A program made the translations under genes and the position numbers. The notes below the pieces were generated by a model, which was given only the letters and a program-made list of their open reading frames with translations, was not told where the DNA came from and made no database searches. A stretch of DNA of 64,000 nt from Lytechinus variegatus (lineage: Eukaryota; Echinodermata; Echinoidea; Temnopleuroida; Toxopneustidae): the NCBI RefSeq assembly GCF_018143015.1, contig NC_054748.1, forward strand, positions 15,428,967 through 15,492,966, in the 5' to 3' direction. Shown here piece by piece: positions 19,978 through 31,471 of the stretch. The number at the start of each line of letters is the position of its first letter. Positions within the stretch are counted from its first letter, which is position 1.

Positions 19978-22900
19978 ATGCAGCCCATAATGAGAGCATA
20001 CCTTGAGTTTGTGGCTAATATGAGGTTCTGGACCGCCATGATCGTGGACGCTTCGTTCTGTCCAGTGATGAGACAACGGTCCACGACGACATGAATAGCA
20101 CCGGCTTCACTTGCTGGACGTGAAAAACAAGAGGCAAATTTTGCTCAGATTGATTTTATATTGTAAGTTTTCTGCTGAAAAAAATAACAATAGTAGAAGA
20201 TGCGATTTTCTTGGGAACTTGGGTGATTTTTTCGGGGATCTTGGTGTAAGTGACAGTGAAAGTGTGTCTACTGTGATTTATTTTCATCTCATCCTCCTTA
20301 TCCTCTTCATCATACTCATCATCAATCATCACATTATTCACCTCCTCCCCCTTATCAAAACCATCATCAATTATTATTCAACCATCATTATTCATCGACA
20401 TCATCTGCATCCTCATCATCACCATCACCACCATCACCATCATCAACCATCAATTACAATCATCATAATCACTCTCATCATCATAATCACCATCATCTTC
20501 ACTATCATCATCCCCGTACTCATCAATCATCAGTCATCATCTTCATCATCACCACATCATTAACATCCCCACTTTATCATAACCATCATCAATCATTTAA
20601 CATTATCTTCACCATCAATCATCCCCACTATCAACACCAACATCACCATCATCTCCATCATCATCATCATCACCACCATCATCATCAACATCATCAATCA
20701 TCAACATAATCAACGTCATTGTCATGATGATGATCATCATCCCCACCACCGCCACCCTCCTCATCATGATGAAAATTTTGCGTTTAAGAGCAGTATACCC
20801 CAAGTTTCCCTTATCATTAAATCTCTTCTCAAAACCCTATTGCCCTCAAGCATGAAATTTAAGTATAGAAACACCTGTTTCTTGACCTCGGTCCGAAGAT
20901 AATACACCCCAGCATCAACGGTCACAGCAGGGGGCCACACACGATGGATTGCATTCTGTTGAGTGCATGGAGTTCCATGTATACACGCGTTGATAGAAAC
21001 TTTTTTTTCCTTTTTTATTCTTTCTTTCTTTTTCTTTCTTTCTTTCTTTCTTTCTCTCTCTCTTCCTTCCTTCCTTCCTTCCTTTCTTTCGTTAAGACTG
21101 TATCGTTGCGCGAGTGAACGGCATGCATCCCATATTTTCTTGCTATACGAACAGAAACTAGATGGGATGCATCGCGGTCCTTGCATGCTAAGCATACCGT
21201 AATTTTTATTCCGCATACTTTCCTTATTTCGAGGTCGATTTTCTTCGTTCGAAATTGAAAATGGACTAGTATTGGATGTCTGAATGTAATATGCCTTTGA
21301 AAACGTGATTAATATCGAATACAATAATTTCATTCCGAAGATCCTTCTACAGGCAGACAAGTCTTACGTAATAGCACAGCTGTTGTTTATCGTTTCGTCC
21401 TTGGCTCAACGCTCGTTTAGCTGGCCCGTGGTGGTGAAATCGAGACAAGGGGATTATCTGGCCAAGATGGGTTTACCGGGGTTGGAAAAGTTGTTTGAGA
21501 TTTGCAAACGCAAAACGGGGTATGCGACCGCAGTTTGCAGTCCGAAGTGAGGTCGAGAATCACACGGGAAATTTTCGTAATGATCATCATCATAATTATT
21601 ACCTGTATATTTCCCTGCATTGTCTTTAATGAAATCCTCCAGAATGACGGGTAGACTGGAAAAAGAGGACAATCTCGCCAACTCGTACACCGAGGGCTGA
21701 AAATTCAATGTAATGAAAGTATACTTTACAGATCAGAGGCATACATACATTGTTTCTCCATGTGAAACATTTAAAAAATGATACCTTAGTCTTTCCCGAC
21801 TTATCCCCCCAAAATCAAATATTATTAAATGGTCTTTCTATGATTAAATTATTATTTGGGTTTGGGAGCTATGTGAATTAAATATTCAATTTTCATCATT
21901 TCCATTTATCATCTTCACCCCCCCCATGATTGCCATCTTCATCATCAATTATTATCATCATTATCATTTTCAACTTTACCATCACTATCACGATCTTTAT
22001 CGCCATCACTATTACCATTACCAGTGGCGGACCGTGACCCGGAGGAGACAAAGCATTGGAGGGGCACTATATTGTTTGCGAACAATGCTGTGCCCCTCCA
22101 ATGCTTTGTCTCTTCCAGCTCATGGTCCGCCACTGACCATTACTATTAACATTACCATCATCATCAATGCATCACCATTGCTATCATCATCATCACTATC
22201 ATCACCATCATCACCATCGCCATAATCATCAGCAGCATCAATATCATTGTCACCATCATCATGATAAGCATTACCAATGTTGCATCATCATCATCATCAC
22301 CATCATCATCATAACAATCATCATCATCATTACCATCATCGCCTTCTTAATCTCAAGACCAGCACAGTAAAATACTTACCGCAGTAAGGCAGTAAGATGC
22401 AAATAACCACTTTGATGACTTTGTTTCTGAGGACTTGGTGGAGCAGAGAGCCGCCACCCCTGATCCGATTGCACATATAAGTTCTGAAGCATAAAAAAAA
22501 TCATTGCTAATTTTAAAAAATGTAAGGAAATTTAGATAAAGCTAACCATATCTGAAACTGATGAAGTACTTAAGAGTATCATGTTTTCTGCTACGAATAT
22601 AAAATATTAAAGCGATTGGAATTATGCACGTAGATCAATAGCAATTTATATCTATTTTTATGGCATTACGTATGGCACTCTGCTATCATAAACAAACTTT
22701 ATATACTTAACAGTTTGAATAGAAAAAAAATCAAAATTAATTTAAAAGTTTCAGCCAACATGCTCCACAAATTTATCAGATTGATTCATACATTATGACA
22801 ATCATGTTTTTCACAAAGGACCTAGGCATACAAAAACTGAACAGTTATCACATTTACATTTAGGTGTACAAGGGAGATAGCTGAAAATGAATCTCTTAGC

Positions 22901-25900
22901 TCGGGACTGCAAAATTTTTTTGAATCAACAGGCCGTTACATATTTCCTTTCAGTATTTGACTTTCATAAAGAAGGCATATTTATGCAGATTTTGGTAGGC
23001 AGACTTGGTGTGTGATTTCCACCGCCCCCCCCCCCCCCATCGTAAAAAATTTGATGTTTCAAAGTTAAATTAAAATCAATTAACTTGACTGCTGACTGCA
23101 CTTACTCTTTTCAGCAACAAAGTGTTTGATGATGGCACCTAAAACCCTGTCCTTTGTCAAATCATAGAGGGCGCCTGTACAGTCTGGTATCAATAAGGCT
23201 GCATATCTGGAGGCTGAAAATGGAGGAAAAGCATTTTAAGAGGAATCAGGAAACCAAACTCTCTCAGATATTGTTGTATGAGATGGATCTTCATCGCTTT
23301 AACTATCTTTGTCCAAAATCAAAAAATATGAAATAACTAATTTTACTTGGTGAAGGCCTGATGAACACCTGGCAAAGAATAAAAAAAGTTATGAAGTTTA
23401 AAAGTTTTTATTTTATGATGTTACAGATGAGCAGAGCTCGCTCTTCAACATGTTGTGTAAAACAATTTTCCAAAAATACAAATTTTAAAAATAATTTCAG
23501 TTATGGGGTGGACATATCATCAGAAAAATCATGTCACACCCTCTTTTATGAAAAAAAAAATGTATTCATCATTAATGGGGAAGTTCACCCTGACAAAAAG
23601 TTTGTTGTAAAAATAGCAGAAAATATAATAAAAAATATTGCCGAAGGTTTGAGAAAAATTCATCAAATAATTCAAAAGTTAATAGAATGTCAATTATTTG
23701 ATTTGTGACGTCATATGCAAGTAGCATTCCTACATAGCGAATGATAAAAAATCAATGAAATGTCATTTTCTCCGAAAATTGAAAATGGTTTTCACTGTAC
23801 CTTTTGTATATCAATATACAAATCATTTCACACCCGATCATGAATAGAAAACAAAATTCAGTCATCAGGAACCATAAAATAATTTGAAATTCATGCATTT
23901 TGTATTACATAACACATGGGGCAGCTGCTCGTTTGACGTTAAAAATCCAAAACTTTGAACTCTAATAGCTTTCTTACTCTTTAACGGATTTTCCTCAAAC
24001 CTTCACCAATATTTTTTACTATTTTTTCTGCTATCTTTACAACAAAATTTCCTTCAGGGTGAACTTCTCCTTTAACCAATAAAAATGAGAGAATATTGAG
24101 ATTATATTTATGATATATGGAGAAGCTGCACATGAAGTTAAAATTTACATTATTAAAAATTCATAACTTTGTTCTTCCTCAATGGACTTGAATAAAATAT
24201 TTCATCAATATACATGTATTTCTAAATTTTTTCTGCTTTAAAGCAGCTTATTGTCAGGGTGAAATTCCCTTTAAATCCGACTTCAGAGTATAGGCCAATC
24301 GGGCTTAGCCCACGCGTAATAAGACAAGCGTGTTACAAGACATTCAGAGAGGTAGATGCACTGCTAGTAGACAAAGGGGACTCACTGTCTTAATCTCACC
24401 TTCAACTGCGTCCAGTCTGAGAGGCATCGAGTAGGGCTTAGAACGAAAATCACTGATCCATCTTTTACTATTCTCATCATGACCTACAAAGTCTCCTAGT
24501 CTACCCTGCAGACAGAAAGAGACAGAGAGGAAGAGAGAGAGACAGGACAAGACACGGAGAGAGAAATGAAAAACAAAGGGACAAAAATAAAAGACAAAAT
24601 GGTTAATACTTTCCATCACAAACAAAATTACAGAGGAGAATTGAAAAAAAAACACCAAAAGACTTGAAAGATACTAGCAAAATTCAAAAGAAAGAAACTA
24701 GGAAAACAGTCAATCATGACTTATTGCCAGATAAAAACAAGGAATGGAATAGAGGAACTGACAAAAGGATATATCCTAGTCTTGAAGTACAGACAGTGGA
24801 TTGAAACTTTGGGTCTTCACACAAGACTAGCATATAGAAAACTTTAAGAGGGTCTTCAGTACACAAATCAATGTAGGGTACATATAATTCAGACCACTTA
24901 ACTCAAGTGAAGGAAGGGTTTGCACAGCAGACTAAATATATATCCCTGAAAAGAGGCAGGTCTAGGATTGACCAGTATAGGTAGGGGACCAATTTTCTGA
25001 ACAGAAAGGGGAACTCCCTTAGAAAAATTGGGGTCCCACTGGACGAAGTAAATTGGCTGTGGTCTCCTGCCCCTACACACATATTACATAGTCCCACTGG
25101 CAGATGGGGGGGGGGGGCACTGCCGGCCCGTGCCCCCCCCCCCCTTGAGAAGCAAAATAAAAATTTGTATTGTAAAAATGACATTAAAACAGAGGTGTGC
25201 TCTCTCTTTTAAAAGTGAACACCTTTTTTTTTTGCTTGTCAAATTATTTCGGTCCGAAATATCCTTATTTTGGGGTTAAAACTCCTTTTTTTGTTGTTTT
25301 TTTTGCTTGTCAAAAATTCCCTCCGAAAAAATGTGCCTCCCCCCCTTTGGAAAATCCTGGATCTGCCCTACATGCACATGCATAAATGTATCTAATATTT
25401 TAACTTACCTCTTTAGAAGTGATTTGTACATTGAAGGCTGAATGGGCCAAGGTGAATGCATGAATGAAGGACTGAGCTTGGATTCCACCTATAATTCATA
25501 AAGATAGAAAAAAACATAAGGATGAAAAGAATTGGAAGAAAATGAAAAAGAAAGATACAAAAGGGAAAATTAAGACGGTGAATGAAAAGTGAACAAAACA
25601 CTTAATAGACATCAAAGAGCAAATTTATCGCAGATATGACTTATTCCTGAAACTCAACAACTTTCTTCACCACTTAATTTATAAAACTTTCATTAACTTC
25701 CACCTCACCCCAATGAATGATAAAAATAATGAATAAATATATAAATAAATGAATAAATAAATAAATACATAAATAAATAGATAAATAAATAAACAAACAC
25801 ATAAATAAATAAGGCAAGAAAGAAAGAAATGAAGAAGTAAATATAAATAAACACATAAATAAATAAATAAATACATAAATAAATAAATGAATAAATAAAT

Positions 25901-28438
25901 AAATAAATAAAATAAATAAATAAATCAAAAGGAAATAGGAGAGTCCCATTCATAAAAATATTTAACATTCAAAAATTCTTTCTCTTTTCAAAAGAATAAT
26001 CATCAAGATCAAGCCTAACTGATATGTCTACATCTAATGAAGATACATTAGATCTACAGTTAAAGTCTATTTTCCAATCGTTCTGCAAAAAAAACCTAAT
26101 TAACCTAGCAAAGATCAAGGAGATAGGAGTCGGGATATTGGTCACGTATGGTTTGATGATTATACTGCTTAACTAGTGTCCAGAATAGCAAATAAGTAAG
26201 ACAATCTTCCCAAAACATTGATGTCATCCAGTAGTTCAAGTTAATCTTATAATAATCAAATTCACAAAGAAAATAATAAATTCATGTAGTCATGCATTGA
26301 AAGGTGCAAAATTGGTGAAAAAGGGGGACATTAGCATAGGACTCGGAGCATAGGAGAGGCGAAACAGAATGGAGAGAAGGAATTTGGAGTAGATCTAGAT
26401 TTTATGTTTAGTTTTGAAAGTTGCTAGCCCTGACCTCCCCTCCAGAGAAGCCAAGTTCAAAGACCAGGTATGCGTTAGATTTTCTGTGAATCTGAGTGAG
26501 ATCACAGACATTGTGTACAACGTATATGGGGATAGGCTGTGATAGTTGCGTGAGAAATAGATTTTAGGGGATGAACAAGAGTCCAAAATGCTTGAGTCTC
26601 ACGCATAATGCGTGAGACTTGGTAGCTCTGCCCCTCCCCCCCCCAAAAAAAAAGAGTCTAATGAATATGAATGAACAAAAAAGTTATACAATGTGAAATA
26701 AATCGAATTACAAATAAATAAATAATCAAAATAAATAAAATGAGTCTGCACTGCTGAATGTAAAAAATGGCTAACACATTATTGATCTACCTAATTCTAT
26801 CAAGTTGTGAAAAATACAAACATTTATATGCTCAATTATTGGACAAAAAAATAAAATCGTTTGGAAACGGTTTGAATTAATGTTTGAGAGTTTATAGAAT
26901 GATATTGGAGCTGGACTCCTGGAGATCTGACTGTGGGTATGGTGTCACATAGACCAAAAGCTTCGGTCTCTGTTTTGTTGGTTGTTCAGCTGAACTTCGT
27001 TGGCTTCACTCACCAAATACAGAGACCGAAGTTCTAGCGCGATCTGTACAGGGGACTCAATGGCCATATGTTTATGTACTTAAGATCGGATAAAACGGGG
27101 AAGTGAATTTGCGCGACAGCTGAGGTAAGTCACTGTTTTTGTTCCTTTTAACTTCATTATTCTCCGTTTTTTGGTAATTGATGCCAAGAGGGAATATAAA
27201 TTTGCACTCTGGTCACTATAATTTTCGAAATTTTTATTCATTAAAGACAAAAATTGAAAAGCCCCGACGGTGGGATTTTGCATTGCAAGTCCCCTAATGG
27301 TGGCTGCACGATAGCGAGCCGTCTGTGTACGAGGAGAATTTTTAAAAAAAATGTTAAAAAACTCCTCGAAACAGACGGCTGCCAGCTGTCTAGGTGTCAC
27401 AATACCTTCTTCCCCAATAAAAATAGATTAGGCCCTATTAGATTTTGAAGAAAAAAAACTTGAGTAGAAAACTAGAATATGGCAGTGAGTCCAAACTTCG
27501 CGCGTGTCCATACTTCGCGTACGGTCATTATCTCAAAAACAAGCCAATATCCTGAAAATCTGACATCATCAACGTGAAAAGCGACCTAAAATTACCCTTT
27601 GATGAGAGTTTCTTTAGGATGAGTTCAGTATTCATGAAAATATTGGCAAAAGATCGGCAAATTTGTCACCGCTAGCGCCCGTTTTGAAGAAATCAACAAG
27701 CATAACGATATCACCATTTTGCAAGCAGAAATCATCAAAAATGTGAGTTAAATGTGGTACTAACCGATTCCATAGCATTTTGCCATCAATCTGATATAAA
27801 TATTTCACTTCTTGAGCTTGATTTTTTGTTTAAATCTCTACAAAAGCTTTGGTGCGCGAAGTTAGGTCACACTTTTTCTGAACGGTTTTCCAGCACAGCC
27901 TGCATTCGCCGATCGGAATAGAATTTTGAGATCGCGATAACGGCGAAACCCCTTGACCTACTTTACATTTTCGTCCATGATTTTATAGTTTACGATCTTG
28001 CCGTCAATGTGGTAACTATTTCTTGAATTGGTTTTGTATAAATTATGAATATTTTGTGAACAAAATTAAGCCTGATGAATATTTTTGAAAAGTGCGCGAA
28101 GTTTGGACACCCCATCATACATTTAACAAGTCTACCAAACAAACTCTGACTTCCAGTTTATATATGATGTTACGGAAACCTGTATCCTCACCTAAAAATA
28201 ACAAAACAATTGAAGTGTCAAAAGAATTTAAAAAAATAGTGTCTACTCTAGTGACATCAATCATCATTTCATTTGTTTCTCTATTTTTATCTAATTTTTC
28301 TTTTTTTTCTATTGTATTGACCAACTTCACTGCAATGTTTAACTTGTAATGTAGTGTAACTTGCGCGAGCATAAATCGAGCCCCCAAATTACCTTCTGAA
28401 CTGGAACTAAGCAGCAAAAGGCACTGTGGCTTTGCCAT
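19974..28438 (-). CDS. GATD1: Glutamine amidotransferase-like class 1 domain protein 1
   Basis: Seven exons on the minus strand: 28438-28393, 25488-25409, 24505-24400, 23213-23106, 22483-22380, 21696-21603 and 20113 down to 20002 or 19974. All have GT/AG ends and phases that match. The protein opens [20 protein letters not shown] and ends near [29 protein letters not shown]. It follows remembered human GATD1 along its whole length (SxxAQSFxHxFTxAxxAFN; [17 protein letters not shown]; RYxALLIPxCxGALxDL; ICAxGxGVAALC; PSVxELxR). Cys117 in LICAIGSG sits at the nucleophile-elbow position of the DJ-1/PfpI fold. Read through to the stop at 19974 the protein is 225 aa (human about 220). A donor (AAG then GTATGC) at 20002 would instead splice to an unseen last exon. 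Function is not established for the family. It diverges from SNRNP70. Confidence 0.92.
20285..20745. repeat. (CATCAT)n-type microsatellite in GATD1 intron 6
   Basis: Irregular runs of CATCAT, CACCAT and CATCATAATCA. Reads as (GAT)n in the GATD1 transcript. Long His/Ile/Asp runs in its frames are artefacts. Confidence 0.9.
21003..21092. repeat. (TTTC)n(TTCC)n microsatellite
   Basis: A run of T, then TTTC and TTCC repeats, in GATD1 intron 6. A small inverted pair, GGCATGCATCCCAT facing ATGGGATGCATCG, follows at 21120-21172. Confidence 0.85.
21305..21550 (+). other. Unrecognised 81-codon ORF in GATD1 intron 6
   Basis: An open frame opposite to GATD1 ([34 protein letters not shown]...), with more GC than its surroundings. 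I recognise no family. It could be a degraded repeat or chance. Confidence 0.2.
21915..22345. repeat. (CATCAT)n-type microsatellite, second tract
   Basis: CATCAT and ACCATTA runs interrupted by a hAT-type MITE at 22022-22135. Lies in GATD1 intron 5 and ends about 35 bp from the exon 5 donor. Confidence 0.9.
22022..22135. mobile_element. hAT-type palindromic MITE, 114 bp, with 8-bp TSD
   Basis: Starts CAGTGGCGGACC and ends GGTCCGCCACTG. The arms continue through AGACAAAGCATTGGAGGGGC facing GCCCCTCCAATGCTTTGTCT. Flanked on both sides by ACCATTAC (22014-22021 and 22136-22143), an 8-bp target duplication as expected for hAT. The host DNA is itself rich in CCATTA, which weakens the TSD evidence a little. 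Confidence 0.8.
23572..24075. mobile_element. TTAA-flanked MITE, second family
   Basis: TTAATGGGGAAGTTCACCCT at the left and AGGGTGAACTTCTCCTTTAA at the right are inverted. Inner arms (ATAGCAGAAAATA facing TATTTTTTCTGCTAT) are also inverted. Lies in GATD1 intron 3. Confidence 0.7.
24076..24274. mobile_element. Truncated relative of the 23572 MITE
   Basis: Ends with TGTCAGGGTGAAATTCCCTT at TTAA (24271-24274). Its left part resembles the right half of the preceding element, so it may be a partial copy sharing the TTAA at 24072. Confidence 0.45.
24900..25375. repeat. Composite dispersed repeat with G/C runs
   Basis: GATGGGGGGG and GCCCCCCCC runs near 25105-25145, followed by TTTTTTTTTGCTTGTCAAAT at 25230 and GGAAAATCCTGGATCTGCCC near 25350. 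The same phrases occur at 30820-31375, so this is a shared repeat family. It lies in GATD1 intron 2. Confidence 0.55.
25705..25925. repeat. (AAAT)n microsatellite in GATD1 intron 1
   Basis: Runs of AAATAAAT with ACAC and AAAG interruptions. Reading frames here coding FIYLFI-type peptides are artefacts. Confidence 0.95.
26952..27394. repeat. Outer arm, left, of a bipartite inverted repeat
   Basis: Starts AGACCAAAAGCTTCGGTCTC. It matches the reverse complement of 33262-33722 with small indels (for example an extra GTTCAGC near 26985). It includes an internal hairpin (TTCGGTCTCTGT facing ACAGAGACCGAA) and the block CCCCGACGGTGGGATTTTGC. Lies in GATD1 intron 1. Confidence 0.85.
27486..28112. mobile_element. 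TIR element with GTCCAAACTTCGCGC ends
   Basis: GAGTCCAAACTTCGCGCG at the left faces GTGCGCGAAGTTTGGACAC at the right. A related internal motif, GCGCGAAGTTAGGTCACAC, is near 27854. No coding capacity. Lies in GATD1 intron 1, between the outer arm and exon 1, with no counterpart on the SNRNP70 side. Confidence 0.65.
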
Positions 28439-28806
28439 ATCTTCTCTGTAGCTAGAAAATAAGTCGAAATAACCTACCGACCATCAAAATTAAAGCAGAA
28501 CTAGCTTTTTAGAGGGAAATCTAAATCGTAGATTAATTCTGCACACAGAATACTACACGTGGGACTGTGAAAGTGAAAATGGGAGGATCAATAGACTCCA
28601 TCCAAAATCTTCATACACTTTATTTTTTTTATTTTGTAATATATAAAAAAATCAAAAGCTTTGAAGAATAATATATTCTTCATTTATTATTATTTTTAAA
28701 TTCTTTGAATTGAAGTGATGGTAACAAAATAACAAATAATGTAATATTCATTAATATGACATGCAGCCTGCTACGCATGCGCATTAATACACAAAAAAAG
28801 GAATCA

Positions 28807-30137
28807 GGGACAACTCGGACCACGGGACATCTCGGACCGCGGGCCGAGTTGTCCCACCCAGTACGAGATTTTTTTTCCACAAGTTTGCGTCTATTTTTCC
28901 GTCATTTCGAAATTTCTTGTAAAGATTTTTTAGAGATATGGTCTGATGGTAATGTTCTTCACTTTCTATTACTTTTTTTTCGCTGAAATAAAAAAAAAGT
29001 GTAATTTTAGGCGTTTTTCGACAGCTCGCGATTCCCATAGGCGCGCGTGTATTAACTGTGTCGGTGCTCGGCTCGGCCCCGCTCAATAACTGACTTGATT
29101 TTGTGATCATTTCTCCTCAAAGTACCACTTTTATCGCAGAAGATGGACTTTGTTGTATTCCATTACCTCCATTTTCTCATCACAAGGATAAAATTTGGTG
29201 TATTTGCACGATTTTGATCAAGTTTTTCATCTTTTTCTCTCTGGTCGCAAGAAGCGAACAACCGATGAACGGTCCGCTGCTCTTCATCGTAATTCTCCGT
29301 AGCTCGGCCGCCTAAACTGGCGGGGTGGGATTCAGACCGAATCCACAATGGAAGTGGGCGTGCACAGCAAAGAGCTGAGCTTGACTGAGTGAGAGAGAGT
29401 GAACTCGAGTTTGAAGCTTGGCAGTGTCGTATAGGCTCTGCCTTTTTTTGTAAATATATATTTTTCAATTTTTTCTATATTGATTTTCCCTGGTTTCGAG
29501 CTCTAAGATTGTAATGATATAATTATGCTTCAATTTCTTTGACTGAGTGTGACTATGGTGTGGATGTTTGAGTTGCTCAAAAATATTTTTACGTGGGTGG
29601 GGGCTCGGGGCGATTTCACTCTTGCCCCCGAAATGCGAAAAAAAATATATTCGGGGTGTAGCTGTGTGGGCATGCCGGGCTGAGGCTAGCCATCAATAAT
29701 TTTTTTTTTTTTTTAGAGGGGGGGGGGCTTAATTTTTCACTTTAAATTGGTCATTTTTAGGCCTTTTTTTCCCATTTTATTTTTAATATTGAATTTCCGT
29801 GGTGTAGAGTTGAGTTTTAAGTTGCAATAATCAATATGCTTTAATTTCTTTGACTTTGAATGTGACTGTGGTGTGGATGTTTGAGTCGAACAAAAAATAC
29901 TTTTACGTGGGTGGGGGCTCGGGGCGATTTCACTCCTGCCCCCTAAATGCGAAAAATATTCAGGATGTAGCTGTGTGGGCATGCCGGGCTGAGGGTAGCC
30001 CTCAATAAAAAAATGTTGTTTTTTTTTGGGGGGGGCTTAATTTTTCACTTTAAATTTATTATTTTTTGTACATTTTATTTTTCATATTGAGTTTCCCTGG
30101 TGTAGAGAGTTGAGTTTTAAGTTGCAATAATTAATAT
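28807..30137. repeat. Inner arm, left, of the bipartite inverted repeat
   Basis: Reverse-complement match to 31472-32813, nearly identical over hundreds of bases: GGGACAACTCGGACCACG, CCATAGGCGCGCGTGTATT, CTCGGCTCGGCCCCGCTC. Small length differences in homopolymers and the CTGGCGGGGTGG versus reverse CCACCTCGCCAG difference show it is not an exact copy. It begins 369 bp upstream of the GATD1 ATG and includes the likely GATD1 promoter side. Mirror-image ORFs on the two arms (such as 29103-29315 and 32305-32517) are by-products. Confidence 0.9.
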
Positions 30138-30335
30138 GCTTCAGTTTCTTTGATTTTGAGTGTGACTGTGGTGTGGATGTTTGAGCCGAACAAAAAATAT
30201 GTGGATGGGGGCTCCGAGCATTTTCACTCCTGCCCCCGAAATGTGAAAATGTTCTAGGTGTATCTGTGTGGGCATGCCAATTTCATTTTTAATTTTTATA
30301 TTGAGTTTCCTTTGTGTAGAGAGCAGAGTTTTGGA
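29480..30335 (+). repeat. About 300-bp tandem repeat, three units
   Basis: Units start near 29482, 29785 and 30085, each with TTTCCCTGGTGTAGAG-like sequence, TGTGGTGTGGATGTTTGAG, GTGGGGGCTC and GTGTGGGCATGCC. The third is shorter. Only the first two are mirrored in the right inner arm (31490-32130), so copy number differs between arms. Confidence 0.8.
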
Positions 30336-30339
30336 TATA

Positions 30340-30690
30340 GGGTAAAAGGGACGACGATGTGAGGGATCATGATAGCATCCCGGCGATAACGAGGGGTGGG
30401 CCTTGATGAGAGGGACGAGGAGGTGAGAGATGGTGATGATAAGAGGGATGAGGATCTTTGATGACTCTTGATGAGGGGGGGGGGGATGATGAGAGGGACA
30501 AAGGGAAAGAGATGGAGATGAGGATGTGAGGGATGGCGATAAGGGGTGGGCCTTGATGATGAGAGGGAAGAGGAGGTGCATGAGGGATATAAATAAGAGA
30601 GATGATGATGATGACTCTTGATAAGAGGGGTGCATGAGATGGTGAGAAGGACGAGGATGTGAGGGATGATTATGGGAGGAAATCGGGGGG
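30340..30690 (+). repeat. Purine-rich degenerate tandem repeat
   Basis: GATGAGAGGGACGAGG-type units. The phrase GGGGTGGGCCTTGATGA occurs at about 30393 and 30544. Lies between the two inner arms, in the GATD1-SNRNP70 spacer. Confidence 0.65.
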
Positions 30691-31471
30691 GGGGACGTGT
30701 CCCCCTACCAAAAATAGGGGGACACAATACCAAATGTCCACCCTACTATTTTTCTTCATGGAGAACAAAATAATGAATCATTCACAATTGAAATGATACA
30801 TGTGTTTAGGACTAAATGACCTTTTATTATTGAAAACCCCCTCTTTTTTCTTGTCAATTGTTTTGGGGTTAGAAATTACCCTACATTTGGGCGATAACCT
30901 TTTTTTAAATGTTTGTCAAATTTTGCAGCCTGTGGTCCCCTCTACCTTTGTTTTTCCTTATCCGATTTTGATCAAATTTTTATCGTTTCTTTGCTCAAAT
31001 CATATCATTATCAGCCTCGGGTTCCCCATTGTCACTTATATATAGCTCATTAATCTTGCCACAATTTGGTCCAGTTGTTCAAATTATCTAGTAAATACAA
31101 TATATTTTATTAATTGCAGAAGCTTGTCTTAAGAGTCATTGAGAAGGTGATCATACCTGCAACTTGCATGATTAATGTAAATATATACCAAAAGTCAACA
31201 TTCGCCCCCCTTAAAAAGTACTGAAAAGGCAACTTACATTTTTTTCTTTTTTTTTTGCTTGTCAAATTTTTCCTGAGAAAAAATTACTGTGATTTGGCAG
31301 TAAAGACCTTTTGTCAAAAATTCCTAGACAAAATGCCCCCCGGCCCTGTAGGGAAATTTTGGATCCGGCCCTGATTATATTTCAAATGGGAATAAGACTG
31401 AGTGGCCTAAAACTTGATTAAAAAAATATTCTAAGCTGTAGGGCAAGGCTTCAGTCTTAATATTAATATAT
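30690..31471. repeat. Centre of the inverted repeat: dispersed repeat pieces
   Basis: ACGTGTCCCCCTACC with AAAATAGGGGGACAC (family of 5395 and 14400), then blocks with TTGTCAAATTTT and GGAAATTTTGGATCCGGCCC shared with 25200-25370. No gene or promoter element I can name. Confidence 0.5.

Noticed and set aside
25674-25968. Three overlapping FIYLFI-type ORFs
   Set aside because: They are an (AAAT)n microsatellite read in three frames.
28784-29110. 108-codon ORF on the left inner arm, with a near-identical 133-codon mate at 32510-32911
   Set aside because: The match between them only reflects the inverted duplication. No known domain, and each lies in promoter-side DNA of another gene.
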